From Saprospiraceae bacterium (GTDB lineage Bacteria; Bacteroidota; Bacteroidia; Chitinophagales; Saprospiraceae), in the NCBI GenBank assembly GCA_016714895.1, contig JADKBV010000011.1, forward strand, positions 992,001 through 1,056,000: 64,000 bases of DNA. The letters are read 5' to 3'. Made by a program: the position numbers and the translations under genes. A model generated the notes under the pieces. It did not search any database. It was given only the letters and a program-made list of their open reading frames with translations, and was not told the DNA's origin. Positions 44,581-53,601 of this stretch are shown here, piece after piece; positions within the stretch are counted from its first letter, which is position 1, and each line of letters opens with the position of its first letter.

Positions 44581-47500
44581 CTATTTAAATAAGTTAATTT
44601 GAATATACGTTCTGATTTCCCATTCATTGCCATTATCAAAACCAATGGCATTCGGATCGGGCACAATATTGCCGGAAGGATCAATGGTTTGGACCGGCGA
44701 GTACCTTGGCGAAAATCTGTCCAAAGTCCTGTAAGTGCTCATAATACCTATGCGTGTTCCGGGTAACGGAAACCAATCGGGTTTGCCGGTTGTGGTGGAT
44801 ACGTCAAGCATAAACTGAACCGGAAAGGTAAGGTTAAAATCCCGGTGATAGTCATAAGGTCCCCAATCATTAAATTTGAGGAATGTGTGAAATTTCATTT
44901 TTTTGTATAATGATCTTACATCAGCACCATATCGTCTGACCAATCTGGCATCGCTGCCATTTGCCTGGGCATCACCTGCATAAATATTGGCGATAATGCC
45001 AAAATTTTTATTCATTTTTGATACAATTCGGGTATGGACTTCCCATAAATCCTGCGCCGGAGGTGCACCCGGAAAGGCAAATGTGGTTCTCCCGTCCGGA
45101 AAGATTCCGATCGCAGCATCCATGGTAGTAGGGTGGTGGCGGTATACCACTCCGGCACTTAGGGCAAATTCTGAATCTTCCGTTTTGTCGTTGTCCCATT
45201 CATACATCCAGGTTCCCGGTGTCGGGTCATAGGTCAGCAACAACTCTCCGGCTACGGTCTCTCTGTTGGCTCTTACGACAAAAGGATCTGTCAGGATATT
45301 TCTGGGTCTTCCCGGTGCTGATACACCGGAAGGAACCGGACCTTCGATCGGCTGTTGCCAAAGGAAATTCGGAGCTATTTCAAAATTTCCGATCCGATAG
45401 GTAAAACCACTCAGGAAATTATACTGATTTCCACTACCGCTGTCTTTGAGTCTCCATCCGGTAAAGGTCTGGGTAAAATCTGCTCCTCCGTTTGCTACCA
45501 GACCTTGTACTGCAGATTGAGCGTACCAATTAAAGGAACCACTTTGTAAAGTAAGTTTTAATTTTCCTCCCCAACTATCCGAATCATTGATCTGATCAAC
45601 ATACACATTGGTTACGCCGGATTCTTCACGAACCAATTGAAATTCCCGTCCGTGTAATGGTTGTCCGCCCCAAATACCTCCGAGATCAATTCCAAACTTT
45701 CCAAATTTTCGGGCTGTATGTAATGTCAATCGTCTTGTTTTTGGTTGCGGTATCGCAAAAGAACTTTCTGTAAGTCCCAACTGATCAAGATCTTCGTGGA
45801 ATATTGCCGTTGTTTTAAACCGCGCTATTTCTTTGGTGTATTTGAGCAAAACAGCCGGGTTTGCTCCCCACCATAACTGTGGTCCGAAAGCGGCTTTAAG
45901 ACCGGCAAACTTTTTCTTACCTTCCAATTCAAAACCAAAAGGTGCTATACCATTATATATATCTATATTAGGACCATAATTGGCTTCAGGATACAAACCA
46001 AAAAAATCACCTTCATATCCCCAGTGATAATGCCCGGTTCTGTAAAAACCGTTCAGACTGAAATGGCTGTGCTCCCATGCATAGGTAGCCCGGTAAACCT
46101 GAAAACGATTGTTGTCCTGCAAGGTGACACTTCCATTGTTTCCGGTGATCAAAACTGGTCTGCCCCTGTTTTCATAAAATATCTGATCTATCGGATTTTG
46201 GGCTACATTGCCAAGGATATTAAATTCCACACTGGCGCGCATGCTTGATGTGGGTTGTGCTTCCACCCCGACAAAAAACGATTGTGTATGGTCGAATCCC
46301 TGCTGATTCGGAAAGATGTTCTTGCCGGCCACAGGATCTTTAGGTGTCGAAATGAGGCTTCCTCCGGTATTATACGTGTTAAATTCAGCACTGAATCTGC
46401 TGAGACTGATTTTTCCTGATTTTCCGATGTTTAGTGCAGCTTTATCACCGCGGGACTTTAGTTCGGATTCAGCAAGATTTATAGCTGTAAAATGTTTGGT
46501 AACGGAAGGTAAAGTCATACCTGACTGAAGGGGATTGATTTTATGTGCTTCTTTCAATGCATAATAAGCAGCTCTTGGATATAATTTGTATAGTCCCATT
46601 GCATTTGTTGGTCCTTTGGCACAAATGCCGAACCACTCTTCATTCATGTTGTTTTCTCCTTCTTTATAATCTGAAAAATACCCTCCGTTGGACCATGAAG
46701 CGTTGATGTCATGAACATCAAGATTTTTAGATTGTCCAAATTTCCACCATCCGTCACTGAATTGGAAGGTATATCCACCCAACGAATTTCCTGCTTTACC
46801 CAAACCTGCGGCATTTTCATATATTTCCTGCCAATTGCCTACAGCGAACATAGCTTGTGAGCGCTCATCTTCCTCACTTTTTTGAACATTGAAGGCGTCA
46901 GCACCAAATTCCGTAAACAATACCGGTTTTCCATATTCCTTTTTTACTCTTTCAAACAAATCGCCAAAAGAAATTCCCCGATACACATTGGTGCCAAAAA
47001 TATCAACATCCTTACATTCTTTGGCAATAATATCGAGAAAAAGCAGGTCTCCGTTACATAAAGCTACCGGATGATTCTGATCAGCATTTTTGATAACTTT
47101 TGCACCTTCATTAAAAAGACTGTACAAAGGATATGCCTTTTGTGTGGATTTTCTGTCCTGCATCGGAATATCTTCAGTTTCAGCACCTTCCCAGAAAAGG
47201 CCGTAGTTGTTTTCATTACCCAATAAATACAGTAATAGTCCGGGAGTATCTTTGTAATCTTCTGCGAGCTTTCTGACTTCATCCAAAAGTAAGGATCTTA
47301 CTTTTGGGTCACCATAATCCGTGTTGGCATACCATACACCGTCAATAGTGAGTCCGTACCTTCCGAATGAATGATTCAACATAGTATAAATTCCATACTT
47401 TTCATAAATGTACGTGATCCATTTTTTGGGAATTCCTGTATAAACCCGGATAGAATTGACACCCATGTTTGCCAATAAAGACATTTCATCATCGAGGGCA

Positions 47501-47721
47501 GCTTGTATGATCTGATCAGACTGGTCCCACAAAGAATAGGAATAATTGGTTCCAATAGGGAAATAATCCCAGTTCATACCATTTACCATTACAGGCTGAT
47601 TGTTGATTTTGAGTACAATGCCATTATTCTCATAATCAACTTTTACTTTGTCTGCCTGGGACCGGATTTCCGAAATGCCGATACACAGGAAAAGGGTAAA
47701 CACGGTTACTAAGATCCTCAT
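44581..47721 (-). CDS. Fusion of a TIM-barrel glycosidase domain with a ~600-residue outer-membrane beta-barrel
   Basis: 1046 residues, first gene of the operon. Signal peptide MRILVTVFTLFLCIGISEIRS. Residues about 35-400 form a clan-A TIM-barrel glycosidase of GH2/GH5-like type: GVNSIRVYTGIPKKWITYI, acid/base candidate E170 in YLLGNENNYG, FGTNVYRGISFGDLF, nucleophile candidate E271 in VLFTEFGADAFNV, and GYTFQFSDGWWKFG. From about residue 435 to the end there is no break: regular amphipathic strands with turns (LSRFSAEFNTYNTGG, SMRASVEFNILGNV, FSLNGFYRTGHYHWG, KLTLQSGSFNWYAQSA, FEIAPNFLWQQP) and a terminal strand EIRTYIQINLFK, as in outer-membrane barrels. Inference: a surface or pore-mounted glycosidase-porin that cleaves beta-glucan and passes the products through its own barrel. 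It is separated by 6 bp from the binding lipoprotein. Confidence 0.8.
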   Translation of the reverse strand: MRILVTVFTLFLCIGISEIRSQADKVKVDYENNGIVLKINNQPVMVNGMNWDYFPIGTNYSYSLWDQSDQIIQAALDDEMSLLANMGVNSIRVYTGIPKKWITYIYEKYGIYTMLNHSFGRYGLTIDGVWYANTDYGDPKVRSLLLDEVRKLAEDYKDTPGLLLYLLGNENNYGLFWEGAETEDIPMQDRKSTQKAYPLYSLFNEGAKVIKNADQNHPVALCNGDLLFLDIIAKECKDVDIFGTNVYRGISFGDLFERVKKEYGKPVLFTEFGADAFNVQKSEEDERSQAMFAVGNWQEIYENAAGLGKAGNSLGGYTFQFSDGWWKFGQSKNLDVHDINASWSNGGYFSDYKEGENNMNEEWFGICAKGPTNAMGLYKLYPRAAYYALKEAHKINPLQSGMTLPSVTKHFTAINLAESELKSRGDKAALNIGKSGKISLSRFSAEFNTYNTGGSLISTPKDPVAGKNIFPNQQGFDHTQSFFVGVEAQPTSSMRASVEFNILGNVAQNPIDQIFYENRGRPVLITGNNGSVTLQDNNRFQVYRATYAWEHSHFSLNGFYRTGHYHWGYEGDFFGLYPEANYGPNIDIYNGIAPFGFELEGKKKFAGLKAAFGPQLWWGANPAVLLKYTKEIARFKTTAIFHEDLDQLGLTESSFAIPQPKTRRLTLHTARKFGKFGIDLGGIWGGQPLHGREFQLVREESGVTNVYVDQINDSDSWGGKLKLTLQSGSFNWYAQSAVQGLVANGGADFTQTFTGWRLKDSGSGNQYNFLSGFTYRIGNFEIAPNFLWQQPIEGPVPSGVSAPGRPRNILTDPFVVRANRETVAGELLLTYDPTPGTWMYEWDNDKTEDSEFALSAGVVYRHHPTTMDAAIGIFPDGRTTFAFPGAPPAQDLWEVHTRIVSKMNKNFGIIANIYAGDAQANGSDARLVRRYGADVRSLYKKMKFHTFLKFNDWGPYDYHRDFNLTFPVQFMLDVSTTTGKPDWFPLPGTRIGIMSTYRTLDRFSPRYSPVQTIDPSGNIVPDPNAIGFDNGNEWEIRTYIQINLFK

Positions 47722-47749
47722 GATGTTAATTTTCGTTAATTGTAAAATA

Positions 47750-47769
47750 ATTGTAAAAATATTTACAAT
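47750..47769. promoter_or_regulatory. Palindrome in the divergent control region of the glucan operon
   Basis: ATTGTAAA-AATA-TTTACAAT, perfect 8-bp arms, 28 bp upstream of the first operon ATG; another ATTGTAAA half-site lies in direct orientation 11 bp before it (47739-47746). The location between the operon and its probable regulator suggests an operator. No T-tract follows it. Confidence 0.4.
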
Positions 47770-48012
47770 GATTTGAAAAGGAACTGTTTTTCAATACATC
47801 AAGACTACATCACATGACATATTTTTGACAAAATGATGTATTCGTGGTAAAGTTATTATTGGTCAACAGATAAACGATTGATTTTTTATTCTGATTCACT
47901 GACTTTGAGCAAGGTGTCTTATATTTTTCAGGACTAATTCATTTTTCGTAAAAAGTAATTTATATCTTGCGCACGTATTTATGTTTCGGATAAAATAAAG
48001 TGTACAGTTTTG

Positions 48013-50892
48013 ATGAAAGATTTTTTACATATAGCTTTTACCGGAAATGGCAGGTTGTTTTTTCGCTGTGTTTGTTTCAGTTTTTTTACCCTGTTTTCCG
48101 GGAGACTTTATTTACATGGTCAGAATATTAACTTTGGCATTCCGGAAGTGAATAACTATGACAGACATAAATATGACGGAGGCACCCAGACATGGGATAT
48201 TATCAGTGGAAAAAACAACAGGATTCTGGTCGCCAACAATGAAGGATTACTCCAGTTTGACGGTCATAAATGGGAAAAATATTATTTGCCGGATAAAACC
48301 ATTCTCAGATCAGTTGCTTATGACAGCCTGTTACAAAAAATTTACGTCGGAGGCCAGGATGAATTAGGTTATTTTCAACCTGACAAAAACGGAGTTTTAA
48401 AATACTATGATATAAAACGAACGATTCCAACCGCTTTTAATCAATTGGAAGATGTTTGGAACCTGAAATTTTCAGAAGGAACTTTATATTTCAGATCCCT
48501 TAACAGAATTTATGCTTTCAACGGTAGTCAATGGAAGGTTTTCGGAACAAAAGAAAGTACCCATCTTACCCAAATCGGAAATACCATTGTTTATAATGAT
48601 CTGGAAAAAGGGCTGTTCAGGATTGATAATGGAAATGCCATATTTATCGAAGGCAGCGAATTACTTAAATATAAACCCATTACCAATATTGTTTCTTTAC
48701 ATAATGGTTGGTATGTTCTTACAGAAAAACATGGCCTGATTAAATTCCATGAAGGAAAATGGAAAATTTTGGAAAATGACATTTCTCTGTTTTTAAAACA
48801 AAACAGGGTACATTCTGCATGCAAGATTAATGATTCTCTGATGGCGGTCGGCACTTATCTCAAAGGGATTGTCCTCATTGATCATGAGGATAAAATACAA
48901 ATGTCATTTACCAAAGAAACCGGTCTTCAGAATAACACCATTGCAAGCCTGCACTTTTCACCCAATCACCAACTTTGGGTTGGAACATATAATGGCATAA
49001 ATAAAATCGATTTGGGGAGTGCCTTAACCAATATCTATCCTGACGGTGCTTTGCAGGGAGCCGTATATGCCTCGGTTATTTACGACGGAAAGTTGTATTG
49101 CGGAACAGAAAACGGTTTGTATTTCAAATCTTTGGGCACCCCTTCGTCAGGACATTCCTTTCAAAGTTTTCAAAGAGTTGATGGTTCTGAAGGTCAGGTT
49201 TGGGGATTGGACATTGTGTTTGATGACTTGATTATGAGTCACAATGATGGTGCTTTTATAATCAAAAAAAATAAAGCCGTTAAAATCAGTAATAATAACG
49301 GTTCCTGGAAGTTTTTGGAATTTGGAGGTCAAAATTATTGTTTAGGGGGATTTTATACCGGACTTTTTTTATTTCGCAAAACCGGTTCTTCATATCAGGA
49401 AATCGGAAAAATTTCAGGTTTTGATGAATCTTGCAGGATCATGGTAAAAGACGGGAGATTTTTATGGGTTTCTCATCCCTACCGGGGTTTATTCAGGTTG
49501 GAAATCAATGTCGATAAGTTGACAGCTGATATAGAAAATTTTGGTCAAAAAAATGGTTTGCCCGGCCATTTGAGAAATAATGTGTTTAATATTGAAAATG
49601 AAATTATCGTTTCAGCAGAACAGGGGTTTTTTAAATTTGATAGAAAAAGAGGTACATTTGTTAATATCAAATTGCCCGGGTTATCTGGAAATAATTTGCC
49701 TTCCTACAAAGTTCTGTCCCAAAACAATAAAGTTTTATGGTTGGCTACAGATAAACATATTGGCTTTATCCACTATGACAACAAACTTTTTAATAGTAAA
49801 ACGTACAAATATAAATACCTTGAAATAAAAAATGGTCTGGTTCCGGGCTTTGAAAAAATATTTACGCTTGAAGATGGTAATGCTTTATTTCTAACTACAA
49901 AAGGATTGAAATATTTCAGTAATGAACGAGTTCAGGATAAAAACTTATTTGTGTATGTTTCTAAATTATATGACGTTACGAAACAAATTGTCGTGACAGA
50001 AGGGTCCGGTTATACTGAAAAATCTGACAAGACATCTTTGAGATTCGATTATACCAGCAATGCCTTTATATTTGATTTTGCATCAACGGCCTGCTCTGAA
50101 AACATAAGCTACAGATACTATCTGAGTCCTTCTCAAAAAGATTGGTCCGCATGGGAAAATAAAAGTACCAAAGAAATCAATAACCTGACCCCGGGAACCT
50201 ACCGGCTGATGTTGCAAGCTATGGATTCCTATGGTAGTATTTCTCCGGCATTTGAATTTTCTTTCGAAATATTGCCGCCATGGTATCGTTCCAAATATGC
50301 ATTAATATTATATTTTCTATCAATAATTCTGATCATTTGGTATAGCCGGCAAAGGCTCGTAAATAAATACGAACAAATAACCATTGACCTCGAAGAACAA
50401 AAAAATGAAAGTGAAGCCCGGGTTTTTCAATTACAAAATGAAAAACTTGAAGCAGAAATTTTATATAAAAACAAAGAATTGGGTCTTTCAACCATGCATT
50501 TGGTGCAAAAAAATGAGGCTATCCATAAACTTAAATCAGAATTGACTAAAATTGTTAAAAAAATCACCGATCCTGAAGTCAAAAAAGAAGTAAAAAACAT
50601 GATATCCATTTTGTCAAATGACGAAAGACTGGATGATGATTGGGAATCTTTTGCTCAGAATTTTGATGCGGTACATAATAATTTTTTAACCAGGCTTAAA
50701 TCTTTATTTCCCAATTTGAGCCCCAGAGATTTGAAATTATGTGCCTATCTCAAACTAAATCTGACCACCAAAGATATTGCACCTTTACTTAATATTTCTG
50801 TTCGTGGTGTTGAAATCAGCCGGTACAGGCTCAGAAAAAAATTAGGCCTTCCTAACGATGCCAACCTCAATGATTTTATGATGAATATCTAA
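48013..50892 (+). CDS. Membrane-spanning sensor-regulator: beta-propeller, Y_Y_Y domain, LuxR-type HTH
   Basis: 959 residues from the ATG at 48013 (a TTG just before it is also in frame). N-terminal signal/membrane segment, then a large extracytoplasmic beta-propeller (about 35-640; repeats such as GTQTWDIISGKNNRILVANN, LHFSPNHQLWVGTYNGINK, KVLWLATDKHIGF), a Y_Y_Y domain (about 676-756; SYRYYLSPSQKDWSAWEN, GTYRLMLQAMDSYG), a membrane helix (about 761-777), a coiled coil (about 785-850) and a LuxR/GerE-like helix-turn-helix (about 901-950; LSPRDLKLCAYLKLNLTTKD). It resembles the sensor half of hybrid two-component regulators of polysaccharide loci, but no histidine kinase or receiver is present. 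It is divergent from the glucan operon with a 291-bp gap, so it is its likely oligosaccharide-responsive regulator. Confidence 0.87.
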   Translation: MKDFLHIAFTGNGRLFFRCVCFSFFTLFSGRLYLHGQNINFGIPEVNNYDRHKYDGGTQTWDIISGKNNRILVANNEGLLQFDGHKWEKYYLPDKTILRSVAYDSLLQKIYVGGQDELGYFQPDKNGVLKYYDIKRTIPTAFNQLEDVWNLKFSEGTLYFRSLNRIYAFNGSQWKVFGTKESTHLTQIGNTIVYNDLEKGLFRIDNGNAIFIEGSELLKYKPITNIVSLHNGWYVLTEKHGLIKFHEGKWKILENDISLFLKQNRVHSACKINDSLMAVGTYLKGIVLIDHEDKIQMSFTKETGLQNNTIASLHFSPNHQLWVGTYNGINKIDLGSALTNIYPDGALQGAVYASVIYDGKLYCGTENGLYFKSLGTPSSGHSFQSFQRVDGSEGQVWGLDIVFDDLIMSHNDGAFIIKKNKAVKISNNNGSWKFLEFGGQNYCLGGFYTGLFLFRKTGSSYQEIGKISGFDESCRIMVKDGRFLWVSHPYRGLFRLEINVDKLTADIENFGQKNGLPGHLRNNVFNIENEIIVSAEQGFFKFDRKRGTFVNIKLPGLSGNNLPSYKVLSQNNKVLWLATDKHIGFIHYDNKLFNSKTYKYKYLEIKNGLVPGFEKIFTLEDGNALFLTTKGLKYFSNERVQDKNLFVYVSKLYDVTKQIVVTEGSGYTEKSDKTSLRFDYTSNAFIFDFASTACSENISYRYYLSPSQKDWSAWENKSTKEINNLTPGTYRLMLQAMDSYGSISPAFEFSFEILPPWYRSKYALILYFLSIILIIWYSRQRLVNKYEQITIDLEEQKNESEARVFQLQNEKLEAEILYKNKELGLSTMHLVQKNEAIHKLKSELTKIVKKITDPEVKKEVKNMISILSNDERLDDDWESFAQNFDAVHNNFLTRLKSLFPNLSPRDLKLCAYLKLNLTTKDIAPLLNISVRGVEISRYRLRKKLGLPNDANLNDFMMNI

Positions 50893-50963
50893 GGAATTAT
50901 CCGTGTAAAAAACATCCCTCCAAAGAACTTCAGGATAACATACCCGGTTTAAATTATGTAAGG

Positions 50964-51001
50964 TTTATACAGCAGGCTTTTTTGTAAGCCTGCTGTATAA
51001 A
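50964..51001. terminator. Long perfect hairpin between convergent genes
   Basis: TTTATACAGCAGGCTT pairs perfectly with AAGCCTGCTGTATAAA (16 bp, 6-nt loop), between the stop of the regulator and the stop of the TonB receptor gene (3 bp from the latter). The T-tract is weak on both strands (ATTTTAA on plus), so it is probably a bidirectional terminator or an mRNA 3'-end stabiliser. Confidence 0.65.
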
Positions 51002-51004
51002 ATT

Positions 51005-53536
51005 TTAATGGTCGTGTTTGTCCGTATCTTTTTCCTGTAAACTGTAACGGAAACCTACATAAATATTTCTACCCATGATCGGGCCCCATACAAGCGATCC
51101 GTCAAAATAGGGAGAAAACGGTGCATTGGCAGCTACAATCGGATTGTGAAGGTGAAAGTCAAAAAGATTTTCAACCCCGACATACCATTCAAATCTGCCG
51201 GCCTCCTTATTGATTTGGGTGTTGCTCAGAAAATAAGCCGGGGATTCTTTGTCAAACCTGTATTGAGGCGGATTTGCTTCAGTGGAAGGCAATCTGGATT
51301 CACTCATTCGGTTGATGGTGTAATCCCATTTCCAACCTTTGCCAAAATGAACCGCTACATTGGCAAAAGCACGATGCGGAGAGTTTAAAGGTTTTCTCAA
51401 TAAAGTTTCACCATACGTTGTACGTACGTCATTATATCGGTATGCCAATCTCACATCAAGCCATTTGGTCACCTGAATATCAAATTGTCCCTGAATACTG
51501 TTGGCAAATGATTGTCCGTTCAGGTTGTAAAATACAATTTCCCTTGGGTTTTCCATGTCCAAAACGATCTGATTGACAAACTCCACCCGATTGGCATCAA
51601 GACTGAACATCCAGTTCATACCCATCATATTAAATTCCTGCGTAAAGCTGAATCCTATATTCCAGGCAATTTCAGCATCAAGACCATAAGGAGTATCAGG
51701 ATTATTTCCCCGGACGGTGATATTCCTGTTGGTAGCAAAGATTCCGGCATTTTCTGCAAAAATACTTGCTGTGCGTTGTCCTCTGCCTGCTGAAAGTCTG
51801 AATACGGTGGTTTCTTTCGGCGCATACCGAATATTCATCCGGGGTGTCACAAACATTCCGAAATTGTTGTGATAATCTGCTCTCAATCCGGCGAGTAAAG
51901 TAAATTTTTCCGAACCTTTGTAGGTATATTCACCATAAATTCCGGGTACAAACTCATTTCTTTCGAAATGTGTATTTAACAACGATTCATGATATATGTC
52001 CCATTGAGCACTGACTCCAGTTCTGATCTGGTGATCGGTATTACCGATGATATCCTGATATATACTATTGAAATATAAAGATTTCTGGTCTGCATTGTAC
52101 GGACGTAAGCCAAAAACGCCATCCTGTACATGGTAAACACCTGAAAACTGAAAACCCAATGTTTTGTAGGGTTTGTCAAAGTTTACGTATCCGTTTTTTG
52201 CCCAGACTTCCACTCTTGTGGTATTTATGGTTGAGCCCCAGATTTTAGATCTGTCGGATTCATTGGTATTAAAATCCATCTGACCACTGAGATTATCGAG
52301 GTAGGAAACTTTAAACCCAACCTGTGCTTCGTGGCCTTCTCCGTTGGTGTACTTCCATCTGTTGATCAATCCAAGCTGTTTAGTAATAGGATTGTCCATA
52401 AAACCGTCTTCATTTTGGTCCAATCTCCATGCTCGTGTTGAAACGTGTAATAAATTTGATGTGCTCCACGCTTCTGACAACTTTGTTTTGGAGAATGAAT
52501 TGAATTCAAATCTGCCTGCCTGATTGGCATACCCGTTTAAAAAAAACAGGTCCCCATGACATGGTTTTCTCAATTCTACATTGATCTGGCCGGTAATACT
52601 TTCAAAGCCGTTCACCACAGAACCTGCTCCCATGTTGAGCTGAATACCTTCTGCCCAGGGGCCAGGAGTGTAAGCCAGCCCATACAATGCAGATAAACCT
52701 CTGATGTCCGGCATATTTTCTCTGGTTATCTGTACATAAGGTCCGGCCAATCCCAGCATTTCTATTTTTCGGGTTCCGGTCACTGCATCTGTCATCGAGG
52801 CGTCAACGGCCGGTGTTGTGTCAAAACTTTCGGCCAGATTACAACATGCTGCTTTGAGCAATTCTTTTTGGGTAATACTCTGGATTTTTACCGGATCAAG
52901 ATATGACACTTCTGTAGTTCTTTTTCGATGGGTTATTTCTACCGCATCCAGAACAATACTTTCTTCCAAAACAATTTTGATATAACCTGACTGACTGACC
53001 AATATCGTGTCAGAGGCATATCCTACATAACTGACAATCAGCGAAGAAGTGTTGTTTGATAAGGGGATCTCAAACTCACCCGCAAGATTGGTCGAAGTTA
53101 CGTCCTGGCTTCCGACCCAATATACAGAGGCTCCGATCAACGGAATCGTTGTCCCATCTTTTGATTTTTCAAAAACGCCTCCTTTTAATGTTGAAACAAA
53201 AGGATCATTTTTTTGATCCTGCCGGTATTTACAACAACTATGCAAGACTTCATAATCCTCATCTGTTGCAACCAACCCATCATTGTCATGACCTGCTTTC
53301 AACAATGCCTGATTCAATTCTTTTTTTTGAAATAAATCATCAACCTCAAGCGTAAGTGTCTGATTTTCCAAACTGTATTTTGTTTTTAAAACTCCTATCG
53401 TTAATTTGGAGATTCCCTCAATTCTTTCTGTACACATCCCGCAAGCTCCGCTTACCGGAATGGTAACTCTTTGTTGTCCTGAACCCATAAATGGAAGAAC
53501 ACACAAGGCTAAAATAATGATAATATATTTTTGCAT
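51005..53536 (-). CDS. TonB-dependent receptor with N-terminal HMA-like metal-binding domain
   Basis: 843 residues. Signal peptide MQKYIIIILALCVLPFMGSG. Residues about 22-95 resemble a heavy-metal-associated (HMA) domain with a CxxC site (SGACGMCTERIEGI), followed by a second cysteine pair (LHSCCKYRQD). Then a carboxypeptidase-regulatory-like domain (about 130-200; GASVYWVGSQDVTSTNLAGE), the plug (about 215-330; EMLGLAGPYVQITRENMPDI, GAGSVVNGFESITGQINVEL) and the 22-strand-type barrel to the C-terminus (NIYVGFRYSLQEK), which ends in a charged tail KDTDKHDH with two His residues. TonB-driven outer-membrane transport of a metal, probably copper or another thiophilic metal, is inferred. The upstream Cys/His-rich protein gene ends 65 bp before it on the same strand. 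Confidence 0.88.
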   Translation of the reverse strand: MQKYIIIILALCVLPFMGSGQQRVTIPVSGACGMCTERIEGISKLTIGVLKTKYSLENQTLTLEVDDLFQKKELNQALLKAGHDNDGLVATDEDYEVLHSCCKYRQDQKNDPFVSTLKGGVFEKSKDGTTIPLIGASVYWVGSQDVTSTNLAGEFEIPLSNNTSSLIVSYVGYASDTILVSQSGYIKIVLEESIVLDAVEITHRKRTTEVSYLDPVKIQSITQKELLKAACCNLAESFDTTPAVDASMTDAVTGTRKIEMLGLAGPYVQITRENMPDIRGLSALYGLAYTPGPWAEGIQLNMGAGSVVNGFESITGQINVELRKPCHGDLFFLNGYANQAGRFEFNSFSKTKLSEAWSTSNLLHVSTRAWRLDQNEDGFMDNPITKQLGLINRWKYTNGEGHEAQVGFKVSYLDNLSGQMDFNTNESDRSKIWGSTINTTRVEVWAKNGYVNFDKPYKTLGFQFSGVYHVQDGVFGLRPYNADQKSLYFNSIYQDIIGNTDHQIRTGVSAQWDIYHESLLNTHFERNEFVPGIYGEYTYKGSEKFTLLAGLRADYHNNFGMFVTPRMNIRYAPKETTVFRLSAGRGQRTASIFAENAGIFATNRNITVRGNNPDTPYGLDAEIAWNIGFSFTQEFNMMGMNWMFSLDANRVEFVNQIVLDMENPREIVFYNLNGQSFANSIQGQFDIQVTKWLDVRLAYRYNDVRTTYGETLLRKPLNSPHRAFANVAVHFGKGWKWDYTINRMSESRLPSTEANPPQYRFDKESPAYFLSNTQINKEAGRFEWYVGVENLFDFHLHNPIVAANAPFSPYFDGSLVWGPIMGRNIYVGFRYSLQEKDTDKHDH

Positions 53537-53601
53537 TTCAATATTAACTAAATAAACAAATCAGCCCTTCTGGTGAAGAACATTACAGATCTTTTGTATT
53601 A

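Larger units (their letters stand above)
33049..48012 (-). other. Beta-glucan (laminarin-like) utilization locus: eight-gene operon plus its divergent control region
   Basis: Eight minus-strand genes from 47721 down to 33049 have intergenic gaps of 6, 18, 33, 18, 1, 14 and 48 bp, which indicates one transcript of about 14.7 kb. In order: glycosidase-barrel fusion, glycan-binding lipoprotein, GH16 lipoprotein, GH94-like phosphorylase, exported GH17, exported GH30, GPH symporter, cytoplasmic GH17. GH16 and GH17 act on beta-1,3-glucan and GH30 can remove beta-1,6 branches, so laminarin is the likely substrate. A divergent sensor-regulator starts at 48013. No SusC- or SusD-like gene is present. 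Confidence 0.85.

Noticed and set aside
51005..53536. TonB-dependent receptor as the missing SusC of the glucan locus
   Set aside because: It is convergent to the regulator, not in the operon, lacks a SusD partner and carries an HMA-like metal domain, so a role in metal transport is more likely.
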